Below, piece after piece: positions 45,871 to 56,143 of a stretch of DNA of 64,000 bases (position 1 is the stretch's first letter; each line of letters starts with the position of its first letter). The stretch spans positions 124,001-188,000 of the forward strand of contig NZ_JACHES010000001.1 of the NCBI RefSeq assembly GCF_014201585.1. The letters run 5' to 3'. The position numbers and the translations under genes were made by a program. The notes under the pieces were generated by a model. It was given only the letters and a program-made list of their open reading frames with translations, made no database searches and was not told where the DNA came from. Source of the DNA: Anoxybacillus tengchongensis. GTDB taxonomy: Bacteria; Bacillota; Bacilli; Bacillales; Anoxybacillaceae.

Positions 45871-48049
45871 TTTTACGAATATTTCTTTCCACCGAACGGG
45901 AGATACGGTGAGCGAACAACAATGGAAACAGGCTATCGAAGAAAAGCTGAAAACATGTATTGATGACCTTTTCTTCCAAACAAATGAACAAATTGCGCTT
46001 AAACCGCTATATACAAAAAAAGATATCGAAGGATTTGATTTTCTCGATTATATGCCAGGCATTCCGCCATATTTGCGCGGACCGTACCCGACAATGTACG
46101 TCGTTCGACCTTGGACGATTCGCCAATATGCAGGTTTTTCCACGGCAGAAGAAAGCAACGCCTTTTACCGCCGCAATTTAGCGATGGGGCAAAAAGGGTT
46201 GTCGGTTGCGTTTGACCTTGCCACTCACCGCGGCTATGATTCTGACCATCCGCGCGTCGTCGGCGATGTTGGTAAAGCAGGGGTCGCCATCGATTCGGTG
46301 CTCGATATGAAAATTTTATTCGATGGCATTCCGCTTGACCAAATGTCCGTATCGATGACGATGAACGGGGCTGTGCTCCCGATCATGGCGTTTTACATTG
46401 TCACCGCCGAAGAGCAAGGAGTGACGCGAGACAAACTGTCCGGCACGATCCAAAACGACATTTTAAAAGAATATATGGTGCGCAATACGTACATTTATCC
46501 GCCAGAAACGTCGATGCGCATTATCGCTGACATTTTCGCCTATACTGCAAAATATATGCCAAAATTCAATAGCATTAGCATTTCCGGCTATCATATGCAG
46601 GAAGCGGGTGCACCGGCGGATATTGAGCTTGCCTATACGCTTGCCGATGGGCTTGAGTATGTGCGTACCGGCTTAAAAGCAGGTATTGACATCGACTCGT
46701 TCGCCCCGCGCTTATCGTTTTTCTGGGCAATCGGCATGAACTATTTTATGGAAGTGGCAAAAATGCGGGCAGCGCGCGTGATTTGGGCGAAAATGATGAA
46801 AACATTTAACCCGAAAAATCCGAAGTCGTTGGCGTTGCGAACGCATTCACAAACATCAGGTTGGAGTTTAACCGAACAAGACCCGTTCAACAACGTTGTC
46901 CGCACGCTCATTGAAGCGCATGCAGCGGCGATGGGGCATACGCAGTCGCTCCATACGAACGCGCTGGATGAAGCGATAGCGTTACCGACTGATTTTTCTG
47001 CGCGTATTGCTCGCAATACGCAGCTTTATTTGCAAGAAGAAACGGGCATTTGCCGCGTCATTGACCCATGGGCAGGCTCATATTATGTTGAAACGTTGAC
47101 GAACGAGCTAATGGAGCGAGCATGGAAGCATATTGAGGAAATCGAAAATCTCGGTGGGATGGCGAAAGCGATTGAAACAGGATTGCCAAAAATGCGCATT
47201 GAAGAAGCAGCGGCAAGACGACAGGCGAAAATTGATTCTGGAGCGGAAACGATTATTGGCGTGAACAAATATCGTCCAGAAAAAGAAGTACCAATTGACA
47301 TTTTAGAAGTCGATAATACCGCTGTCAGAGAGCGGCAAATTGAAAAATTAAAACAGTTGCGTGCTTCTCGGGATGAAGAGCGCGTACAACAGGCATTAAA
47401 TGCCATCACAAAAGCGACGGAAACAGGGGAAGGAAACTTATTAGAATTGGCGGTAGAAGCCGCTCGTGCTCGTGCGACGTTGGGTGAAATTTCGTATGCG
47501 ATTGAAAAAGTAGCAGGTAGGCATAAAGCGGTCATTCGTTCTGTTAGCGGGGTATATAGCGCCGAGTTTACGAACGAAGAAGAAATTGCGCGCGTGAAAA
47601 AAATGACGGATGAATTTTATGAGCTAGAAGGAAGAAGACCGCGCATTTTAATCGCAAAAATGGGGCAAGATGGGCACGACCGTGGAGCAAAAGTCATTGC
47701 CACGGCATTTGCTGATTTAGGGTTTGATGTCGATATCGGCCCGCTCTTTCAAACGCCAGAAGAGACAGCGCGACAAGCGGTTGAAAACGATGTGCACGTC
47801 GTTGGAATGAGCTCGCTTGCTGCAGGGCATAAAACGTTATTACCACAGCTTGTTGAAGAGTTGCGAAAATTAGGTCGGGAAGATATTATCGTCGTTGTTG
47901 GTGGGGTCATTCCACCGCAAGACTATGAATTTTTATATGAACATGGAGCGGCTGCCATTTTCGGACCAGGTACAATTATCCCGGTCGCAGCACAAAAAGT
48001 ATTGCATGAAATTTATCGTCGACTCGGTTATGAGGAAGTGAGCGAATGA
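45854..48049 (+). CDS. mutB: Methylmalonyl-CoA mutase large (catalytic) subunit
   Basis: A 731-residue adenosylcobalamin enzyme. The substrate barrel has [20 protein letters not shown] and [17 protein letters not shown]; the cobalamin domain has [11 protein letters not shown] (D-x-H-x-x-G, near residue 605), then GLFDVD-type strands and [16 protein letters not shown]. Translational coupling to mutA (overlap) and to meaB (4-base ATGA overlap) is plain. Source of propionyl units is probably valine and isoleucine from the preceding bkd operon. Confidence 0.96.
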   Translation: MERKVDFTNISFHRTGDTVSEQQWKQAIEEKLKTCIDDLFFQTNEQIALKPLYTKKDIEGFDFLDYMPGIPPYLRGPYPTMYVVRPWTIRQYAGFSTAEESNAFYRRNLAMGQKGLSVAFDLATHRGYDSDHPRVVGDVGKAGVAIDSVLDMKILFDGIPLDQMSVSMTMNGAVLPIMAFYIVTAEEQGVTRDKLSGTIQNDILKEYMVRNTYIYPPETSMRIIADIFAYTAKYMPKFNSISISGYHMQEAGAPADIELAYTLADGLEYVRTGLKAGIDIDSFAPRLSFFWAIGMNYFMEVAKMRAARVIWAKMMKTFNPKNPKSLALRTHSQTSGWSLTEQDPFNNVVRTLIEAHAAAMGHTQSLHTNALDEAIALPTDFSARIARNTQLYLQEETGICRVIDPWAGSYYVETLTNELMERAWKHIEEIENLGGMAKAIETGLPKMRIEEAAARRQAKIDSGAETIIGVNKYRPEKEVPIDILEVDNTAVRERQIEKLKQLRASRDEERVQQALNAITKATETGEGNLLELAVEAARARATLGEISYAIEKVAGRHKAVIRSVSGVYSAEFTNEEEIARVKKMTDEFYELEGRRPRILIAKMGQDGHDRGAKVIATAFADLGFDVDIGPLFQTPEETARQAVENDVHVVGMSSLAAGHKTLLPQLVEELRKLGREDIIVVVGGVIPPQDYEFLYEHGAAAIFGPGTIIPVAAQKVLHEIYRRLGYEEVSE

Positions 48050-49146
48050 ACGATGAGCGAACATCTCGGCCAGAATGGGCTGATGAAGGAAATATGTTTG
48101 CCACATCATACGTCAAAGGAAGCGACGGTGTTTATGCATCAAAAGAAAGACGGTGGGTGAAAAGAAAAGAACGTTCAGTTGAGGAATACGTCGCTGGGAT
48201 ATTAAATAACGAACGTACCATTTTAGCGCAAGCGATTACGCTCATTGAAAGCAATGCGGCAAAACATACAGAAAAGGCCCAACGCATATTGCATGAGCTC
48301 CTCCCCTATGTGGGACGTTCCATTCGCATCGGCATTACCGGTGTACCGGGAGCGGGAAAAAGTACGTTTATTGAAGCATTTGGGCAATTTTTATGCGACA
48401 AAGGTCATCGTGTTGCCGTGTTAGCTGTTGATCCGAGTAGTTCTGTTACAGGTGGAAGCATTCTTGGCGATAAAACGCGCATGGAAAATTTAGCTCGAAA
48501 CCCACGTGCGTTTATTCGCCCATCGCCATCGGGTGGCACGCTCGGTGGCGTGCATCGAAAAACGCGTGAGACGATATTGCTTTGTGAAGCAGCAGGATAT
48601 GATATTATTCTTGTTGAAACGGTTGGTGTTGGTCAAAGCGAAGTGGCAGTGCGCGGCATGGTTGATTTCTTCTTATTGCTCGCCTTAACGGGCGCCGGTG
48701 ACGAACTACAAGGAATGAAAAAAGGAATGATGGAGCTCGTCGATGCGATCGTCATTAATAAAGCAGATGGGGATAATAAAAAGAAGGCCGAGCTTGCGAA
48801 AGAAGAATATAATCAAATTTTACATTACTTACGTCATGCGACGAAAGGTTGGGAGACGAAAGCATATACATGTTCTTCTCTCTACGGAGAAGGAATTGAA
48901 CAAATTTGGGAAGTAATCGAACGGTTTGTCCAAACAACAAAACAATCTGGCGTATTTGAAGAAAGAAGAAGAGAACAGATGAAAGATTGGTTGCACGCGA
49001 TGATTAAAGATTATTTGCATATCCGCTTTTTTCAGCATCCGGCTGTACAGCAACAGTTGCCGACGATTGAACGAGATGTGATGGAAGGAAAACAACCGGT
49101 CACGATGGCCGCTCAGCAATTAATTCGTTTATATGAGCAAACGTAA
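48046..49146 (+). CDS. meaB: Methylmalonyl-CoA mutase chaperone GTPase MeaB
   Basis: A 366-residue SIMIBI G-protein that guards cofactor loading of the mutase. Walker [10 protein letters not shown] (about 100-108), [28 protein letters not shown] (switch) and the guanine-specific NKAD are present. Often misnamed ArgK. Its ATG overlaps the mutB stop, so the three genes form one coupled operon; a terminator follows at once. Confidence 0.95.
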   Translation: MNDERTSRPEWADEGNMFATSYVKGSDGVYASKERRWVKRKERSVEEYVAGILNNERTILAQAITLIESNAAKHTEKAQRILHELLPYVGRSIRIGITGVPGAGKSTFIEAFGQFLCDKGHRVAVLAVDPSSSVTGGSILGDKTRMENLARNPRAFIRPSPSGGTLGGVHRKTRETILLCEAAGYDIILVETVGVGQSEVAVRGMVDFFLLLALTGAGDELQGMKKGMMELVDAIVINKADGDNKKKAELAKEEYNQILHYLRHATKGWETKAYTCSSLYGEGIEQIWEVIERFVQTTKQSGVFEERRREQMKDWLHAMIKDYLHIRFFQHPAVQQQLPTIERDVMEGKQPVTMAAQQLIRLYEQT

Positions 49147-49171
49147 AAGGTGTCCGTTATGGGCACCTTTT
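49145..49171 (+). terminator. Terminator of the mutAB-meaB operon
   Basis: AAAAGGTG (49145-49152) pairs with CACCTTTT (49164-49171), CC/GG inside. Confidence 0.85.
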
Positions 49172-49211
49172 ATATTGGAATGTGTTATAATGAGGGCGGA
49201 GTGTGATATTT

Positions 49212-50150
49212 GTGTTAAAAATTGGTTATCGGACAGTAAAAACAGCGATTGGAACGGCGAGTGCCATTGCGCTTGCCCAATGGTTACATCTTGAAAATTT
49301 CGCTTCTGCCGGCATTATTACAATACTTTGTATTCAAGTGACGAAAAAAAAGTCGTTGCAGACGGCACGCGCCCGATTTGTTGCCGGGCTGGTCGGCTTA
49401 TTGTTTTCGTTTCTCTTTTTTGAAGGGCTTCATTATCATCCGCTCTCGATTGGGTTATTGTTGTTGTTTTTTATTCCAACGACCGTTTCGTTAAAAGTAA
49501 CTGAAGGGATTGCAACAAGTACGGTTATTATTTTGCACGTATATATGGCAAAAACGATGACGTGGCACCTCGTATATAATGAAGTGATGTTAATGATTAT
49601 TGGAATCGGTATCGCTTTACTTGTCAATATGTACATGCCGAGCGTTGAAAAAGACTTAAAAGAGTATCAACGTATTGTAGAAGATTTATTTCGTATTATT
49701 TTTAAAGAAATTGTTCATTATTTACGTACGAACGAAAGTTTATGGGACGGAAAAGAAATTGCGTTAGCAAGTGATACGTTAAAGCAAGCGAAGGCGCTTG
49801 CGTTACAAAACATTGAAAACCATTTTTTACGCAATGAAGATTATTATTATCGATATTTTCGTATGCGTGAACGGCAATTTGAAATTATTGAGCGCATGTT
49901 GCCGCTCATTAGTTCAATGACATATACGGTCGAGCAACGCAATATGATTGCCGATTTTATCGACGAATTAAGCGATGCCATTCACCCAGGAAATACAGCG
50001 GATCGTTTTATTCGCCAGCTTGAAGCGATGAAAAAGCAGTTTCAACAAATGCCGTTACCAAAAACGCGCGAGGAGTTTGAACAACGTGCTGCTCTTTTGC
50101 ATTTTGTGAAAGAGATGGAGCAATATTTAATCATTAAAAGCCAATTATAA
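49212..50150 (+). CDS. yqjA: Aromatic acid exporter-like membrane protein (YqjA)
   Basis: A 312-residue protein with six predicted membrane helices in the N-terminal half (to about residue 140) and a cytoplasmic helical domain after that. It fits the ArAE/DUF939 group of putative exporters; substrate unknown. Homologous to B. subtilis yqjA by position and layout. The GTG at 49212 is preferred to the one at 49203, which overlaps the ribosome site. Confidence 0.82.
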   Translation: MLKIGYRTVKTAIGTASAIALAQWLHLENFASAGIITILCIQVTKKKSLQTARARFVAGLVGLLFSFLFFEGLHYHPLSIGLLLLFFIPTTVSLKVTEGIATSTVIILHVYMAKTMTWHLVYNEVMLMIIGIGIALLVNMYMPSVEKDLKEYQRIVEDLFRIIFKEIVHYLRTNESLWDGKEIALASDTLKQAKALALQNIENHFLRNEDYYYRYFRMRERQFEIIERMLPLISSMTYTVEQRNMIADFIDELSDAIHPGNTADRFIRQLEAMKKQFQQMPLPKTREEFEQRAALLHFVKEMEQYLIIKSQL

Positions 50151-50200
50151 CGGTATGGTCGCTCTTTTTTGATGCACAATAATTGAAAAAGGGTGAGATC

Positions 50201-50704
50201 ATGTCGCTTTTGTTTGCTTTTTTTCTTTTTATTTCGCCGCTTTGGCCACTTGGAGACAATCCGCGCGTTGGCGATCCAATGATCGTTGTCAACAAACAGA
50301 CGAATCAACTTGCTTTTATTCGTAACGGGAAAATTGAACGCATATATCGTGTAGCAACAGGAAAAACGAATGCGCTCACACCAGAAGGATTATTTACGGT
50401 TACGGTGAAGGCGGTGAACCCGTATTATCGGAAAAAAAACATTCCGGGAGGCGCACCGAATAACCCACTTGGCACGCGCTGGATTGGATTTGATGCCCGC
50501 GGGACAGACGGTCGAACGTACGGCATTCACGGAACGAATCGCCCGTCATCAATTGGACGGTATATTACTGAAGGATGCGTACGTATGCATAATCGGGATG
50601 TTGAGGCGTTATACCCAAACGTGCCGCTTGGAACGAAAGTAGCGATCGTGAAAACAAGTCAATCATTTCAACAGCTCGGGAAAAAGTACGGAGCGCTCAA
50701 ATAG
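50201..50704 (+). CDS. L,D-transpeptidase (YkuD domain)
   Basis: A 167-residue secreted cell-wall enzyme. An N-terminal signal-like segment (about 1-16) precedes the YkuD catalytic domain, with YGIHGTN and the active-site motif ITEGCVRMHNRD (Cys nucleophile, preceding His). Such enzymes make 3-3 crosslinks in peptidoglycan, in Bacillus often in spores. No LysM repeat. ATG at 4 bases from AAGGGTGAG; an earlier TTG (50183) is unlikely. Confidence 0.9.
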   Translation: MSLLFAFFLFISPLWPLGDNPRVGDPMIVVNKQTNQLAFIRNGKIERIYRVATGKTNALTPEGLFTVTVKAVNPYYRKKNIPGGAPNNPLGTRWIGFDARGTDGRTYGIHGTNRPSSIGRYITEGCVRMHNRDVEALYPNVPLGTKVAIVKTSQSFQQLGKKYGALK

Positions 50705-50738
50705 AACAAGCTGGCCGAATGCGGTCAGCTTGTTCTAT
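50701..50738. terminator. Long inverted repeat between convergent genes
   Basis: ATAGAACAAGCTG (50701-50713) and CAGCTTGTTCTAT (50726-50738) pair perfectly over 13 bp with CC/GG inside. It spans the stop codons of the transpeptidase and prli42 genes. The T run is poor, so it may protect mRNA ends rather than terminate by itself. Confidence 0.65.
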
Positions 50739-50830
50739 ATCCACATGCTTAATCCAGCAAGCAACGATGTTAAAAGCATTGAACCGAGCATTAAATAGAC
50801 GACGATTTTTTGCACTTTTTTTGAATGCAT
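50735..50830 (-). CDS. prli42: Stressosome-associated miniprotein Prli42
   Basis: A 31-residue gene: ATG at 50830, TAG at 50737-50735. The product is a basic N-terminus (MHSKKVQKIV) followed by one membrane helix (VYLMLGSMLLTSLLAGLSMW). This pattern matches Prli42, the Listeria miniprotein that tethers the stressosome to the membrane and is conserved in Bacillales. AGGTG lies 8 bases upstream on the minus strand. The match is by memory of the family pattern. Confidence 0.75.
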   Translation of the reverse strand: MHSKKVQKIVVYLMLGSMLLTSLLAGLSMWI

Positions 50831-50972
50831 TTTTTTCACCTCTTGTTACCTATTGTACAAACATGCTGATCGACAAACAAGTATGAAAAAATGCAAAAAA
50901 GAAGGAAAAAAGAAAAAAGATGTCGAAATGCATAGGTGGTTTGCAACCGAGAACAACAAAGGGGTTGGGGTT

Positions 50973-51386
50973 ATGGAAATGAAAAAAGTCGATCATATTG
51001 GCATCGCTGTCAAATCATTAGAAGAGGCGCTCCCGTTTTATACGGATACGCTCGGCTTATCGTGCGTTGGCATTGAAACGGTTGAATCCGAGCAAGTTCG
51101 GGTAGCGTTTTTAAAAGTCGGCGATGTCAAGCTCGAACTGCTTGAGCCGCTTTCTGAACATAGTCCAATTGCTTCTTTTATTGAAAAAAGAGGTGAAGGT
51201 ATTCATCATGTCGCGCTTGGCGTGGATGATATTGAACTGCGCATTCAGGAGTTAAAAAATAACGGCATTCGTATGATTCACGAACAGCCGAAGCGTGGTG
51301 CAGGTGGCGCACGCATCGCTTTTATGCATCCGAAATCAGCCCACGGCGTGCTGTATGAACTTTGTGAAAGGGGCGGTGGGCGATAA
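50973..51386 (+). CDS. mce: Methylmalonyl-CoA epimerase
   Basis: A 137-residue vicinal-oxygen-chelate enzyme converting (S)- to (R)-methylmalonyl-CoA. It begins MEMKKVDHIGIAVKSLEEAL with the metal His, and contains GEGIHHVALGVDDIE and the final metal Glu in GVLYELCE. The frame is open far upstream, but homology and AAAGGGGTTGGGG set this ATG. It links the carboxylase downstream with the mutase at 44-48 kb. Equivalent to B. subtilis yqjC. Confidence 0.92.
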   Translation: MEMKKVDHIGIAVKSLEEALPFYTDTLGLSCVGIETVESEQVRVAFLKVGDVKLELLEPLSEHSPIASFIEKRGEGIHHVALGVDDIELRIQELKNNGIRMIHEQPKRGAGGARIAFMHPKSAHGVLYELCERGGGR

Positions 51387-52933
51387 TGGATATGTATGAT
51401 AAAATTAACGAGCTATATGACCGTCGCCGCGAAATTGAGCTAGGCGGTGGCGACGATAAAATTGCCAAGCAACATGAAAAGGGAAAATTAACGGCAAGAG
51501 AGCGAATCGATCTCTTATTAGATGAAGGGACATTCGTTGAGTTAAATCCGTTTATTGAACATCGTTGCACCGACTTTGGATTAGCAGAGAAAAAAGGTCC
51601 AGGTGATGGAGTTGTCACAGGATACGGTAAAATCGATGGACGAACAGTATTTGTCTTTTCGCAAGACTTTACTGTATTCGGTGGCGCCCTCGGGGAAATG
51701 CACGCGAAAAAAATTACAAATATTATGGATTTAGCTGCAAAAACAGGGGCCCCAATCATTGGATTAAACGATTCTGGTGGCGCGCGCATTCAAGAAGGCG
51801 TGTTGTCGCTTGATGGATACGGTCATATTTTTTATCGAAACTCGATTTATTCAGGCGTCGTTCCACAAATTTCTGTCATCATGGGGCCATGTGCAGGAGG
51901 GGCTGTCTATTCACCAGCCATTACCGATTTTGTTTTTATGGTCGAGAAAACGAGTCAAATGTTTATTACCGGACCGAAAGTCATCGAAACAGTGACAGGA
52001 GAAAAAATTAGCGCGGAGGATTTAGGTGGTGCGCGTGTTCATAATACGATTAGCGGAAATGCCCACTTTTCAGGCGCGACAGAAGAAGAGGTGCTTGCCC
52101 AAGTACGACGGCTATTAAGCTATCTTCCACAAAATTGTCAAGAAAAGCCGCCTGTTGCACCTGCACAAAAGGAAAGCGATTACCGTCCCGATTTAGCGGA
52201 TGCTATTCCTATTGATGCGGTACGTCCATACGATGTGCGAAACGTCGTGTTGCAAGTCGTTGACGAAGGATCATTTATGGAAGTGCAAAAAGATTTTGCG
52301 AAAAATATTGTCATCGGTTTTGCCCGCATAAAAGGGGAAGTTATCGGACTTGTATGCAACCAGCCGAAGTTTATGGCGGGAGGACTAGATATTGACTCAT
52401 CGGATAAAGCGGCGCGCTTTATTCGCTTTTGCGACTCGTTTAATATTCCGATTATTACATTTGAAGATGTGACGGGCTTTTTCCCAGGAGTCAAACAAGA
52501 GCATGGGGGAATTATTCGCCACGGAGCAAAAATTTTATATGCCTACTCTGAAGCGACAGTGCCGAAAATTACGGTTATTTTACGGAAAGCATATGGCGGA
52601 GCATACGTTGCATTAAACAGTAAATCGATCGGAGCGGATGTCGTATACGCATGGCCAAATGCAGAAATTGCCGTTATGGGACCACAAGGGGCAGCGAACA
52701 TTATTTTCGCAAGCGACATCGAAAATAGTCCGAACCCAGAAGAAACGCGAGCGCAAAAAATTGAAGAATATCGCGACAAGTTTGCGAATCCATATGTCGC
52801 AGCAAAATACGGCATGGTCGATGACGTCATCGACCCACGCGACACGAGAATCAAACTCATTCAAGCACTCGATATGCTTCGTCATAAACAGGAAGAACGT
52901 CCGAAAAAGAAACATGGGAATATTCCGTTATAA
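51386..52933 (+). CDS. yqjD: Propionyl-CoA carboxylase beta (carboxyltransferase) subunit
   Basis: A 515-residue acyl-CoA carboxyltransferase. The N-domain oxyanion site GGARIQEGVLSL with GPCAGGAVYSPA and the C-domain MGPQGAANIIF with RKAYGGAYVALNSK are typical. Methylmalonyl-CoA decarboxylase alpha is a close alternative. No matching biotin carboxylase is adjacent; AccC (19 kb) or another subunit elsewhere must serve. The ATG overlaps the epimerase stop by one base. Confidence 0.9.
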   Translation: MDMYDKINELYDRRREIELGGGDDKIAKQHEKGKLTARERIDLLLDEGTFVELNPFIEHRCTDFGLAEKKGPGDGVVTGYGKIDGRTVFVFSQDFTVFGGALGEMHAKKITNIMDLAAKTGAPIIGLNDSGGARIQEGVLSLDGYGHIFYRNSIYSGVVPQISVIMGPCAGGAVYSPAITDFVFMVEKTSQMFITGPKVIETVTGEKISAEDLGGARVHNTISGNAHFSGATEEEVLAQVRRLLSYLPQNCQEKPPVAPAQKESDYRPDLADAIPIDAVRPYDVRNVVLQVVDEGSFMEVQKDFAKNIVIGFARIKGEVIGLVCNQPKFMAGGLDIDSSDKAARFIRFCDSFNIPIITFEDVTGFFPGVKQEHGGIIRHGAKILYAYSEATVPKITVILRKAYGGAYVALNSKSIGADVVYAWPNAEIAVMGPQGAANIIFASDIENSPNPEETRAQKIEEYRDKFANPYVAAKYGMVDDVIDPRDTRIKLIQALDMLRHKQEERPKKKHGNIPL

Positions 52934-52943
52934 ATTGTTCAAT

Positions 52944-52979
52944 GAAAAAGCGAACAGTACATGTACTGCTCGCTTTTTC
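52944..52979. terminator. Bidirectional terminator between yqjD and the PepSY gene
   Basis: GAAAAAGCGA (52944-52953) pairs with TCGCTTTTTC (52970-52979), CAGTAC/GTACTG inside. A and T runs flank it, suiting the two convergent genes. Confidence 0.88.
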
Positions 52980-54317
52980 TTATGAGAACCATGTTTGTAA
53001 TTTTGGAATGCGACGAATAACAATCCAATCGAGAACAAAAGCGATGGCCAATGAAAGAGCGACTAAAGGCATCATAAGCCCTAATACGATGATGATGAGT
53101 GTGACGATTTGCATCGCTTTTTTGTTTTGTGGAGCAGATGGGACACCTAACGATCCTTTTGGGCGTCGCTTCCACCATATCACAACACCGCTATACGAAA
53201 TGAATATGAGACCGAGGCAAGTGATAAGGCCGATCATTTGATTAAATAAGCCGAAATATCGACCTTCGTGAAGGGCAATACCAATTTCGATTACTTTAGC
53301 TAGCCAACCATAATCTTTAAAGCGTAAATCGGCTAACACTTTGCCGCTATATTGATCAATATGCAATGTAGCTTGATCTTGCGGCAAGTTTGGAAAGACC
53401 GAAACGGTATACACTCCTTTTTCTCCTTCAGGGAAGTAAATAGAAAACCCTGGATGAACATGTCGCTCTTTTGCAATTTGAATAACTGATTCAACTGGAA
53501 TGGTCATTGTTCCGTTTTGATTCGATTCAGGTACAGGCATATTTTCCGCCGCCCATGGCACGTCTGCTACTGATTTCGTTGGAATAACGGATTCTGGAAT
53601 TTGACCGTCCCATAAGCCAGGTGGGTAGCCGGTGTGTGTTGCCGTGGCAATGCGATTAATTTTATCGCCCATAAACCCAGCCCAAGGTAAACCAGTCAAA
53701 ATAAGTAATAAAATAAAGACAGACAGCCAAATGGCAATCACGGAATGAATGTCTTTCCACATGACGCGCTTTCCTTCATTAAAGCGAATTTTCACAATGC
53801 CATATAAAGAACGATTTCTTGGCCACCATAAATATAATCCTGTTATTAATAAAATGACAGCCCAACATGCAGCAAGTTCAACAATTCTGTCGCCAATTGT
53901 TCCTACCATTAATTCACCATGCAGCTTGACAATGATATTCATGAGTTTATCTTCTTTTGCGATTTTACCAAGAATATCGCCGGTATATGGGTTAACAAAA
54001 ACGATATATGTTTCACCATCTAAAACGACGCCAACTTCAGTCGAACGGTGTGGAGCATCGCTTGGCCGATAGCTGACGACCGTAGCATGTTCATACGTAT
54101 TTGTAACTTTTTCAATGAGGGTACTCGGTGCCAACTCATGTTCCCCTTCTTCAATATAATAGTATTCTTTGTATAAAAACGATTCAATTTGTGGTTTAAA
54201 TAAGTAGATAGCTCCGGTGATGGAAAGAATAATTAAAAAAGGTGCGAAAATAATTCCGGCATAAAAGTGCCAACGCCATATAGCTTTGTATAAATCTTTG
54301 TTTGATAATGAATTCAT
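52980..54317 (-). CDS. PepSY-associated membrane protein
   Basis: A 445-residue protein of the PepSY-TM group. Predicted helices at about 15-38 (with WRWHFYAGIIFAPFLIILSITG), 140-162, 190-212, 350-375 and 405-430; two PepSY regions lie outside the membrane between them. Conserved His in the helices suggest heme or metal binding, and related proteins are tied to iron or copper handling. Role here unknown. ATG follows AGGAGGT on the minus strand; an upstream ATG at 54380 lacks one. Confidence 0.85.
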   Translation of the reverse strand: MNSLSNKDLYKAIWRWHFYAGIIFAPFLIILSITGAIYLFKPQIESFLYKEYYYIEEGEHELAPSTLIEKVTNTYEHATVVSYRPSDAPHRSTEVGVVLDGETYIVFVNPYTGDILGKIAKEDKLMNIIVKLHGELMVGTIGDRIVELAACWAVILLITGLYLWWPRNRSLYGIVKIRFNEGKRVMWKDIHSVIAIWLSVFILLLILTGLPWAGFMGDKINRIATATHTGYPPGLWDGQIPESVIPTKSVADVPWAAENMPVPESNQNGTMTIPVESVIQIAKERHVHPGFSIYFPEGEKGVYTVSVFPNLPQDQATLHIDQYSGKVLADLRFKDYGWLAKVIEIGIALHEGRYFGLFNQMIGLITCLGLIFISYSGVVIWWKRRPKGSLGVPSAPQNKKAMQIVTLIIIVLGLMMPLVALSLAIAFVLDWIVIRRIPKLQTWFS

Positions 54318-54482
54318 AAAAACCTCCTGTTTTACTATGAAATGAAATTCAATGTGAATGATATAACGAAATTGTGACAAATGTGTGAAGCGGAAGAAAA
54401 AAAATTATGTGCATGTGTTCATCGCCATATGAAGGAAAATTCGTTATACTTAAAGATGAGTACATACATAGGAGGATGGATG

Positions 54483-55607
54483 ATGGTAAACGAACAGCGT
54501 TTAGTCGAAGAATTTTTAGAGCTTGTGCAAATTGATTCGGAAACGAAATATGAGCGCGACATTGCGGATGTGTTGAAGGCGAAGTTTGAAGCGCTCGGTT
54601 TACATGTCATTGAAGATGATACGACTGCGCAAACAGGGCATGGAGCAGGAAATTTAATTTGCACTTTGCCAGCGACAAAAGAAGGAGTTGATCCGATTTA
54701 CTTTACATCTCATATGGATACCGTTGTGCCAGGAAAAGGGGTCAAGCCGTCGATTCAAGATGGATATATTGTGACAGATGGTACGACGATTTTAGGAGCG
54801 GACGATAAAGCAGGACTTGCTGCGATGTTTGAAGCGATTCGAGTATTAAAAGAAAAACAAATTGCGCACGGCACAATTCAATTTATTATTACTGTTGGTG
54901 AAGAGTCGGGGCTTGTTGGGGCGAAAGCGCTTGATCCGTCGCTCATTCAAGCGAAATTTGGATATGCACTAGATAGCGATGGAAAAGTTGGACAAATTAT
55001 CGTTGCTGCTCCAACGCAAGCAAAGTTGAAAGTGACTATTCACGGAAAGACGGCTCATGCGGGTGTTGCACCAGAGCGTGGCGTATCGGCAATTACAATC
55101 GCTGCCAAAGCGATTGCGCAAATGCCGCTCGGTCGCATTGACGAAGAAACAACCGCAAACATCGGCCGTTTTGAAGGTGGAACACAAACAAATATCGTTT
55201 GCGATCGCGTGGACATTTTAGCAGAGGCGCGTTCGCTCGTTCCAGAAAAAATGGAAGCGCAAGTCGCGAGAATGAAAGAAGCGTTTGAACGAGTAGCGGA
55301 AGAAATGGGGGGGCGTGCAGATGTTCATGTGGAAGTGATGTATCCAGGATTTAAATTTGGCGACGGCGATCATGTTGTTGAAATCGCAAAACGAGCAGCC
55401 GAAAAAATTGGTCGTCCGCACGAGCTGTTGCGTAGCGGTGGCGGTAGCGATGCGAACGTCATTGCCGGATTTGGCATTCCAACGGTCAATTTAGCGATCG
55501 GTTATGAAGAGATCCATACAACAAATGAACGTATGCCAATTGAAGAACTTGTGAAAGCAACCGAAATGGTCATCGCTATTATTGAGGAAGTGGCTGCGAG
55601 GGGGTGA
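54483..55607 (+). CDS. yqjE: M20 family tripeptidase-like peptidase (YqjE)
   Basis: A 374-residue PepT-like metallopeptidase. Metal ligands appear in FTSHMDTVVPG, GADDKAG, ITVGEESGLVGA and ALDSDG; the dimerisation domain lies at about 180-290. Cytosolic. The second of two adjacent ATGs is used at 7 bases from AGGAGG (54470-54475). Matches B. subtilis yqjE (371 residues) in length and position. GAGGGGGTGA at its end serves the next gene. Confidence 0.9.
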   Translation: MVNEQRLVEEFLELVQIDSETKYERDIADVLKAKFEALGLHVIEDDTTAQTGHGAGNLICTLPATKEGVDPIYFTSHMDTVVPGKGVKPSIQDGYIVTDGTTILGADDKAGLAAMFEAIRVLKEKQIAHGTIQFIITVGEESGLVGAKALDPSLIQAKFGYALDSDGKVGQIIVAAPTQAKLKVTIHGKTAHAGVAPERGVSAITIAAKAIAQMPLGRIDEETTANIGRFEGGTQTNIVCDRVDILAEARSLVPEKMEAQVARMKEAFERVAEEMGGRADVHVEVMYPGFKFGDGDHVVEIAKRAAEKIGRPHELLRSGGGSDANVIAGFGIPTVNLAIGYEEIHTTNERMPIEELVKATEMVIAIIEEVAARG

Positions 55608-55611
55608 AACG

Positions 55612-56079
55612 ATGAATAAAGTCGTCGTTTTTCAACTTGCGAACGAACAATACGCCATTCCGGTTGAACATGTCGTTTCCATTGAAAAGATGGGCCATCC
55701 GACGCTCATTCCAAGCATGCCTTCGTATATGCTTGGTGTTGTTCGCATTCGCGGTGAGCTTGTTCCCGTGCTTGATACATCGCAAATTTTATATCGCCGT
55801 CCGTATACGGAAGCAGAGAAAACGCGGCTTGTCGTTGTGCATACGGGCGATTTACACGTAGCATTTATCGTAGACGATGCAAAGGAAATTATTGATATTC
55901 CATCACATATGATGAAGCAAGTGAATATGCTTGCCTATCAACAGACGCCATACTTTATCGGCATTGCGAATTTACCTGATCGGCTCATTACTGTAATTGA
56001 TCCAACGATATTGTTTGACAATTTAGAAGGAGCAAGCACCATTAAAGAACATATTAGGAATGAGAAACAGAACACTTGA
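55612..56079 (+). CDS. CheW-like chemotaxis coupling protein
   Basis: A 155-residue single CheW domain (KVVVFQLANEQYAIPVEHVVSIE, VRIRGELVPVLD, and a final VIDPTILF strand). CheW couples chemoreceptors to CheA. It stands alone here, far from any visible che or fla genes, 4 bases after yqjE. Whether it works with the main chemotaxis system or as a separate adaptor cannot be told. Confidence 0.88.
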   Translation: MNKVVVFQLANEQYAIPVEHVVSIEKMGHPTLIPSMPSYMLGVVRIRGELVPVLDTSQILYRRPYTEAEKTRLVVVHTGDLHVAFIVDDAKEIIDIPSHMMKQVNMLAYQQTPYFIGIANLPDRLITVIDPTILFDNLEGASTIKEHIRNEKQNT

Positions 56080-56143
56080 ACGAGAAAAGACGATTATGGT
56101 ATGTTCTTTTTTGAACAATCAAAAATAGAAAGGAACGTTTGCT

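Noticed and set aside
54318-54380. Fur or PerR box before the PepSY gene
   Set aside because: AT-rich sequence with partial matches only; no 7-1-7 repeat could be defended.
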